From the NCBI GenBank assembly GCA_947628385.1, contig CANQZS010000052.1, positions 1-9,870 on the forward strand: a DNA stretch of 9,870 nucleotides. The letters run 5' to 3'. This document shows, one piece after another, positions 7,176 through 9,870 of the stretch. Numbering within the stretch: position 1 is the stretch's first letter; each line of letters opens with the position of its first letter. Below the pieces are notes generated by a model. That model did no database searches, was not told the DNA's origin, and saw nothing but the letters and a program-made list of their open reading frames with translations. Made by a program: the position numbers and the translations under genes. The DNA comes from an uncultured Clostridia bacterium (GTDB taxonomy: Bacteria > Bacillota > Clostridia > Oscillospirales > Ruminococcaceae).

Positions 7176-8021
7176 TCACAAGGACATCTCCCAGAATCCC
7201 ACGAGCTCGCTTTGCATTACATCAAAGCTCCATGTCTGATCGGTTTTTTCACGGCTTGCCGGATCGTTTATATAAAATCCGTTTTCGTCATAGCCTTTTA
7301 TAATAATAGCGTGTCCGCCGAAGGTCTCTCCCGACATTGCCGCAAAAACGACAACGTTCTCCTTGTCCAAGGAATTTTTCAGATCTTCCTCCAGACCCTC
7401 TTTGACCTCGTCCTGCCAGTAATTGAATTCCACAGCATTGATCCCTAAAGCATTTGCCAGTGTGGTAACTTTATCCTGATGTATACCTCCGAAAATATCC
7501 AGACAATCGTTTTCGACAGCAATATCCGCAATATCCGCCGGATCATAAGTATCATCATGAGCAAGTGCCAGATAAGCCATTTCCATAGAAATTACAGCAC
7601 AGCCATTCTGAGCGATCATAGCGCCTCCCATATCCTCATATCCCCAGCGTCGGTCGAACATATACAGCTCGGGCACTCCATCGCAGTTCAATTCATCGTC
7701 TGTAAACCGCATAGTCTGATGATCGCTTTTATGTACGGGATAATCATAAACAAAGTGCAGATGTTCTTCATCATATTCATCGTCAAAATCATAAAATCCG
7801 AGTATCTGATCGGTATAAAGCTCCTGATTTTCGGCAATATAGTCGCCGTAGCCGTTCGGATCGTTGAGCGTCTCATATTTTTCCAGAGTCACTTCTCTTT
7901 CGGTCTTTATATGGAATCTCAGTCCCGGAACGAACTCTATCACAAGCAGCACCACAATGATAACAGCATAGACAGAGATCAATGTAACGACCGTTTTTTT
8001 GTCAACATTAGCTTTATTCAT
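7176..8021 (-). CDS. Membrane-anchored C39-like (papain-fold) cysteine peptidase
   Basis: ATG 8021 is chosen because AGGAG lies 7 nt upstream; the frame extends to 8120 without a ribosome site. The 281 residues begin with a short basic N-terminus and one membrane helix (about 10-29, VVTLISVYAVIIVVLLV), and the rest is predicted extracellular. Residues 117-270 match the peptidase C39-like fold: catalytic Cys141 in QNGCAVISMEMA, His237 in FGGHAIIIKGYDENG and Asn252-Asp253 in YINDPAS. The lead-in DRRWGYEDMG is typical of such domains. The middle (80-110) is strongly acidic (FDDEYDEEHLH). True C39 domains cleave double-glycine leaders and are fused to ABC exporters; none is present here, so the substrate is unknown. 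It may process or degrade peptides at the outer membrane face. No clear terminator was found before the pilin promoter. Confidence 0.82.
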   Translation of the reverse strand: MNKANVDKKTVVTLISVYAVIIVVLLVIEFVPGLRFHIKTEREVTLEKYETLNDPNGYGDYIAENQELYTDQILGFYDFDDEYDEEHLHFVYDYPVHKSDHQTMRFTDDELNCDGVPELYMFDRRWGYEDMGGAMIAQNGCAVISMEMAYLALAHDDTYDPADIADIAVENDCLDIFGGIHQDKVTTLANALGINAVEFNYWQDEVKEGLEEDLKNSLDKENVVVFAAMSGETFGGHAIIIKGYDENGFYINDPASREKTDQTWSFDVMQSELVGFWEMSL

Positions 8022-8054
8022 AAAAATTCTCCTGAAAAAAATTAATTGTTTTAT

Positions 8055-8083
8055 TTTATAAATTTCTGCATTTTCAGCAGGAA
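8055..8083 (-). promoter_or_regulatory. Possible weak promoter for the C39-like peptidase (TTCCTG-17-TATAAA)
   Basis: On the minus strand, TTCCTG (8083-8078) lies 17 bases from TATAAA (8060-8055), placing initiation about 25-30 bases before the ATG at 8021. The -35 is poor, so read-through from the Rpn genes is an alternative. Confidence 0.35.
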
Positions 8084-8111
8084 TACTTATATTTTTACGG
8101 CTGTTCAGCAA

Positions 8112-8421
8112 ACTGCTCAAATGCCATTTTTCGTCGCCTTTACCGCAGCAGCTATCTGTTCCTCCGTAAAGCCTGCCGCTCTCATTCCGTAAATGAGTTT
8201 TTCCATACCCTTTTCTATTCCCTTTTCTATTCCCTTTTTTAAGCCCTTTTCCATGCCCTTGGCTATACCTCTTTCCTCGCCTGTCAATATAGCCTCTTCA
8301 AGCTCGGACGCTCTGTCGTGCATGGCTTTTTCCCGCATACGAGCAAGCTCTTTCAGCCTGTCATTGCCGTTCATTACGTAAAGTCCGTCTATCGCTTTTG
8401 TAATTGCAGGTATTTCCGCTT
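8112..8421. repeat. Direct repeat, downstream copy (Rpn tail duplication)
   Basis: It is nearly identical to 8464-8737, with about seven substitutions by eye plus a 36-base gain in the 12-bp repeat. The repeat runs from five bases past the stop codon to just inside the internal start of the nuclease tail. The high identity, including silent positions, points to a recent duplication. The 42-base linker 8422-8463 matches neither flank and supplies the new ribosome site. Confidence 0.92.
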
Positions 8422-8431
8422 CCATGCCCAT
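8117..8431 (-). CDS. Stand-alone copy of the Rpn C-terminal tail (putative RpnS-like antitoxin)
   Basis: This 104-residue gene duplicates the last 88 residues of the neighbouring Rpn nuclease and lacks the nuclease domain. The frame is open from 8479, but ATG 8431 has AAGGAGG (8445-8439) 7 nt upstream, so translation most likely starts at MGMEAEIPA. After four new residues it follows the nuclease tail almost exactly (AEIPAITKAIDGLYV to KNGI). It differs in a few residues and in a 12-residue gain in the KG-rich repeat (KGLKKGIEKGIEKGMEK). It is predicted helical and cytoplasmic. It lies 37 nt after the nuclease stop, so co-transcription is likely. In E. coli an internally translated C-terminal Rpn fragment inhibits its own nuclease; a separate antitoxin gene is the favoured inference. 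The alternative is an inert remnant of a second rpn gene. Confidence 0.75.
   Translation of the reverse strand: MGMEAEIPAITKAIDGLYVMNGNDRLKELARMREKAMHDRASELEEAILTGEERGIAKGMEKGLKKGIEKGIEKGMEKLIYGMRAAGFTEEQIAAAVKATKNGI
8203..8262. repeat. 12-bp tandem repeat encoding KG(I/M/L)(E/K) tetrapeptides
   Basis: Five units of 12 bases, of the type CTATTCCCTTTT on plus, sit in frame in the stand-alone tail gene. The corresponding stretch of the full nuclease (8555-8578) has only two. Change by whole 12-base units keeps the frame and alters a charged helical segment, as expected of slippage. Confidence 0.85.
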
Positions 8432-8463
8432 TGGGATCCCTCCTTGCACGCTTTGATCTTGAC

Positions 8464-8737
8464 ACTGCTCAAATGCCATTTTTCGCCGCCTTTACCGCAG
8501 CAGCTATCTGTTCCTCCGTAAAGCCTGCCGCTCTCATTCCGTAAATGAATCTTTCCATGCCCTTTTCCATGCCCTTGGCTATGCCTCTTTCCTCACCTGT
8601 CAATATAGCCTCTTCAAGCTCGGACGCTCTGTCGTGCATGGCTTTTTCCCGCATACGAGCAAGCTCTTTCAGCCTGTCATTGCCGTTCATTACGTAAAGT
8701 CCATCTATCGCTTTTGTAATTGCAGGTATTTCCGCTT
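8464..8737. repeat. Direct repeat, upstream copy (3' end of the rpn nuclease gene)
   Basis: This is the in-gene partner of 8112-8421. Its left limit is ACTGCTCAAATG, around the stop codon, and its right limit is at GGTATTTCCGCTT, eight bases short of the internal ATG at 8747-8745. Confidence 0.92.
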
Positions 8738-9314
8738 GTTTCAACATCTCAAATTCCTCCCTCTTTGTGGAACTGATGAATTGCAGCCACAGCTTTTTCC
8801 TGTCACCCTTGTCCATTCCGCCTTTGACCTTTTTCAATTCAAAAAAATGTATCTCCATTTTGTCCGAAAGCTTTTTATTATGTTCAACGTCCCACACGGA
8901 AAATTCCGAATGTATATCCTCGTGCTCGTCGAACAGTATAAAATCCAGTATATTGATAGAAATGCACGGACACAATTTACTGTACGGTTCCCCCTCGTCA
9001 AGCTGCGAGGAATACAATTTCGACCAGTAAAGCAGTGTTCTGTCAGGGTAGAATTTCTCTGCTCTCACCTGCATTTCCACATTTACAAGCTGACCGCTGA
9101 TGTCTATATTCAGATCAAGTCTGTAAAATTTTTCATAAACGCTTTCCGGCTCGATCTCAGGGTTTTTCACTTTTATATCTCGCATTTCCTCCTCCGGAAT
9201 ATCGAGCATATCTGATAAGAACGCTTTTAAAATATCCTTATTTTTTTCGTTCCCGAAAAGCATTTTGAAAACTATGTCCAATTTCGGGGATAAGATCGTT
9301 TCGTCCTGAGCCAT
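8469..9314 (-). CDS. Rpn-family PD-(D/E)XK nuclease (putative transposase family)
   Basis: ATG 9314 follows GGAGGTGA by 6 nt. The 281-residue protein opens with the family signature SPKLDIVFKMLFG (9-21). It has the expected nuclease core: D67 (RLDLNID), then E80 and Q82 (VNVEMQ), matching the D...ExQ active site of this PD-(D/E)XK family. Further family blocks are YWSKLYSSQLDEGEPYSKL (96-114) and INILDFILFDE (120-130). Residues 190-281 form a helical tail with KGMEKGMER and a short helix-turn-helix-like end (FTEEQIAAAVKA). All core motifs look intact. Family members cut DNA and have been linked to recombination and, in E. coli, to phage defence with an internally encoded antitoxin. An internal start is visible at 8747. 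The promoter is at 9348-9376, and the tail copy follows 37 nt downstream. Confidence 0.9.
   Translation of the reverse strand: MAQDETILSPKLDIVFKMLFGNEKNKDILKAFLSDMLDIPEEEMRDIKVKNPEIEPESVYEKFYRLDLNIDISGQLVNVEMQVRAEKFYPDRTLLYWSKLYSSQLDEGEPYSKLCPCISINILDFILFDEHEDIHSEFSVWDVEHNKKLSDKMEIHFFELKKVKGGMDKGDRKKLWLQFISSTKREEFEMLKQAEIPAITKAIDGLYVMNGNDRLKELARMREKAMHDRASELEEAILTGEERGIAKGMEKGMERFIYGMRAAGFTEEQIAAAVKAAKNGI
8745..8761 (-). promoter_or_regulatory. Internal ribosome site and ATG within rpn (short-form start)
   Basis: On the minus strand, GGGAGGAA (8761-8754) lies in the coding sequence. Its GGAGG core sits 8 nt before an in-frame ATG (8747-8745, M190). Initiation here would make a 92-residue C-terminal product beginning MLKQAEIPA, without the nuclease residues. 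This is the arrangement expected for the short Rpn antitoxin form. The stand-alone tail gene also begins its similarity at AEIPA. Confidence 0.65.
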
Positions 9315-9341
9315 GGGAAATCACCTCCGGAAAATCTTTTC

Positions 9342-9397
9342 ACTTATATTATACCACACGCTTTGCAATTTTGCAAGCCGTAAACAAAAAAAGCCAT
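9342..9397. repeat. Promoter block related to 9721-9777
   Basis: Read on the minus strand, both blocks hold ATGGCTTTTT, a T-rich stretch, a -35 (TTGCAA here, TTGACA there) and then AAAG(C/T)GTGTGGTATAATATAA. Spacing from ATGG to the -35 is 21 or 22 bases. The similarity extends beyond plain promoter consensus. Confidence 0.6.
9348..9376 (-). promoter_or_regulatory. Promoter for rpn (TTGCAA-17-TATAAT, extended -10)
   Basis: On the minus strand, TTGCAA (9376-9371), a 17-base spacer and TATAAT (9353-9348) are present, with TGG just before the -10 (extended -10). Initiation near 9341 leaves a short leader before the SD. The sequence around it resembles the antisense-RNA promoter at 9727-9755. 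Confidence 0.8.
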
Positions 9398-9414
9398 GCT
9401 TTCGCATTGGCTTT
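9384..9414 (-). terminator. Rho-independent terminator upstream of rpn (minus strand)
   Basis: On the minus strand, AAAGCC (9414-9409) and ATGC... pair with GCAT and GGCTTT around a GAAA loop, with one bulged base. A run of seven T (9390-9384) follows. It would stop leftward read-through from the antisense RNA before it enters rpn. Confidence 0.7.
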
Positions 9415-9461
9415 GACCGGAAAAATATAAAATAAAAAACGACAAATTTTTTCGATTTTTA

Positions 9462-9490
9462 TTGACATGATGATAAAAATGTGCTAAAAT
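9462..9490 (+). promoter_or_regulatory. Promoter for small hydrophobic peptide mRNA (TTGACA-17-TAAAAT)
   Basis: A consensus -35 TTGACA (9462-9467) is followed by a 17-base spacer and TAAAAT (9485-9490), with TGC giving an extended -10. Initiation near 9497 gives a leader of about 63 nt before the ATG at 9560. Confidence 0.82.
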
Positions 9491-9535
9491 GTTCTAAAGA
9501 GCGCACCGATACATAACGGTAGGCGGTTAAATCTT

Positions 9536-9551
9536 CTCCCGGAAACGGGGG
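9536..9551 (+). promoter_or_regulatory. SD-sequestering hairpin in toxin mRNA leader
   Basis: CTCCCG (9536-9541) pairs with CGGGGG (9546-9551) around a GAAA tetraloop, six pairs with one G-U. The right arm includes most of the ribosome site GGGGGTG (9547-9553) of the peptide gene. Closed ribosome sites are typical of type I toxin mRNAs. A further hairpin, ACCG/CGGT (9505-9508 with 9517-9520), lies upstream. Confidence 0.6.
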
Positions 9552-9559
9552 TGAGCAGT

Positions 9560-9646
9560 ATGACATGGAACGAGTTTTTAACTTTAGTACTTGCCGTTTG
9601 CAGCGTTATTCAAGTTTTGCAAAACTGCAAAAGACCAAAGAAATAG
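9560..9646 (+). CDS. Small hydrophobic peptide, putative type I (holin-like) toxin
   Basis: The 28-codon gene starts at ATG 9560 with GGGGGTG 6 nt upstream and ends at TAG 9644-9646. The peptide begins MTWNEFLTLVLAV, continues as a single hydrophobic helix (about residues 6-20) with two cysteines (14, 23), and ends in a basic tail, CKRPKK. This layout of short N-terminus, one membrane helix and charged C-terminus is that of type I toxins. The MTxxExLxLxxA opening resembles the putative holin-like toxin family of Firmicutes, a comparison made from memory. It has its own near-consensus promoter, a closed ribosome site, a 3' UTR of about 75 nt and a terminator. A convergent promoter makes an RNA complementary to that 3' UTR. 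Membrane toxicity and antisense control are inferred. The alternative is a non-toxic small membrane protein. Confidence 0.7.
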   Translation: MTWNEFLTLVLAVCSVIQVLQNCKRPKK

Positions 9647-9713
9647 TCGCCTCACTCCACTAAGGCGACATTTCAGCTAAGACACAATCACGGGAGTAAC
9701 CGTCTACTCGGTG
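9637..9713. repeat. 77-bp direct repeat, first copy (antisense RNA body)
   Basis: Identical over 77 bases to 9794-9870. It covers the last toxin codons, the antisense terminator and nearly the whole antisense RNA, and leaves out both promoters. Confidence 0.97.
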
Positions 9714-9720
9714 TACTCTT
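9640..9720 (-). ncRNA. Putative antisense antitoxin RNA (about 80 nt)
   Basis: Predicted from the perfect minus-strand promoter at 9755-9727 (start near 9720) and a terminator hairpin at 9669-9646 followed by TATTTCTTT. The RNA has no ORF with a ribosome site. It is fully complementary to the 3' UTR, the stop codon and the last codons of the peptide mRNA. This is the convergent, 3'-overlapping layout of Firmicute type I systems such as TxpA/RatA, BsrG/SR4 and Fst. Confidence 0.72.
9646..9669 (-). terminator. Terminator of the antisense RNA
   Basis: On the minus strand, GTCGCCT (9669-9663) pairs with AGGCGAC (9652-9646) across a 10-base loop, followed by TATTTCTTT. The plus-strand mirror of this hairpin begins on the last base of the toxin stop codon, in the mRNA 3' UTR. 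Confidence 0.7.
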
Positions 9721-9724
9721 TTTT
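9694..9724 (+). terminator. Terminator of the toxin mRNA
   Basis: GAGTAACCG (9694-9702) pairs with CGGT and TACTC (9709-9718, one bulged G) around loop TCTACT, and six T (9719-9724) follow directly. It overlaps the 5' end of the antisense RNA. Confidence 0.78.
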
Positions 9725-9726
9725 AT

Positions 9727-9755
9727 ATTATACCACACACTTTATCCCATGTCAA
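9727..9755 (-). promoter_or_regulatory. Consensus promoter of the antisense RNA (TTGACA-17-TATAAT)
   Basis: On the minus strand, TTGACA (9755-9750), 17 bases and TATAAT (9732-9727), preceded by TGG, form a perfect sigma-A promoter with extended -10. No protein-coding gene follows, so its product must be an RNA. It is stronger on paper than the toxin promoter, as expected for an antidote RNA. Confidence 0.85.
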
Positions 9756-9793
9756 TAGCTAAAAAACAAAAAGCCATAATTTTTTATTGATAT

Positions 9794-9870
9794 AAAGAAA
9801 TAGTCGCCTCACTCCACTAAGGCGACATTTCAGCTAAGACACAATCACGGGAGTAACCGTCTACTCGGTG
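9794..9870. repeat. 77-bp direct repeat, second copy (reaches window edge)
   Basis: An exact copy of 9637-9713 at an offset of 157 bases, cut off by the window end, so the repeat may continue. It carries a second antisense RNA body with its terminator on the minus strand. The toxin gene is absent upstream on plus, where the toxin's last codons are instead preceded by TTGATAT. A promoter for it, if any, lies beyond 9870. Confidence 0.95.

Noticed and set aside
8193..8381. Plus-strand frame encoding repeated IPFS units
   Set aside because: It is the complement of the KG(I/M)E repeat in the Rpn tail gene, with no ribosome site.
8117..8479. Tail gene as a simple frameshifted remnant of one long rpn gene
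   Set aside because: The upstream rpn gene is complete with its own tail and stop. The copy has a new linker, SD and ATG, so duplication fits better, though a relic of a second deleted rpn gene is not excluded.
9637..9870. Repeats as a CRISPR array or IS ends
   Set aside because: There are only two 77-bp direct copies, with no regular spacers, terminal inverted repeats, target-site duplication or transposase. They coincide with an RNA gene body.

Overview
The window looks like chromosomal DNA of an anaerobic gut or rumen Firmicute of the Ruminococcus (Oscillospiraceae) type. This is an inference from moderate-to-low GC, AT-rich intergenic DNA with clean sigma-A-type promoters, TTG and GTG starts behind strong AGGAGG-type ribosome sites, a lone type IV pilin-like gene, and Rpn-family proteins with KG-rich tails. 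No rRNA or tRNA gene, CRISPR array, integrase or IS transposase was seen.

Left half (1-6970), mostly housekeeping. A 5'-truncated Xaa-Pro aminopeptidase (1-768, +) converges on a minus-strand block: rlmB (4607-3768), followed 37 bases later by a large membrane protein (3730-839). The membrane protein has the layout of a heavy-metal P-type ATPase but has lost its catalytic motifs. Upstream lies a small tail-anchored protein (5099-4845) with its own terminator. An AT-rich gap then leads to a metallophosphoesterase (5555-6412, +). That gene shares a bidirectional terminator with a convergent type IV pilin-like gene (6970-6482, -).

Right half (7000-9870), accessory. A membrane-anchored C39-like cysteine peptidase (8021-7176, -) is followed by the two most interesting loci. 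(1) A complete Rpn-family PD-(D/E)XK nuclease (9314-8469, -) has a good internal ribosome site and ATG at 8747, just before its C-terminal tail. That tail is repeated as a separate downstream gene (8431-8117) with its own ribosome site. In E. coli, an internally translated C-terminal Rpn fragment acts as antitoxin to the full-length nuclease, so the extra gene could be a stand-alone second antitoxin. (2) At 9462-9755 there is what looks like a complete, unannotated type I toxin-antitoxin locus. A near-consensus promoter drives a 28-residue hydrophobic peptide whose ribosome site is closed in a hairpin. A convergent consensus promoter drives an RNA of about 80 nt antisense to the 3' end of the toxin mRNA. 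The antisense RNA body is repeated identically at the right edge (9794-9870).

In both loci the putative antidote part, and not the toxin part, has an extra copy. The promoters of the nuclease and of the antisense RNA also share about 55 bases of related sequence. Expression and toxicity cannot be judged from sequence alone.
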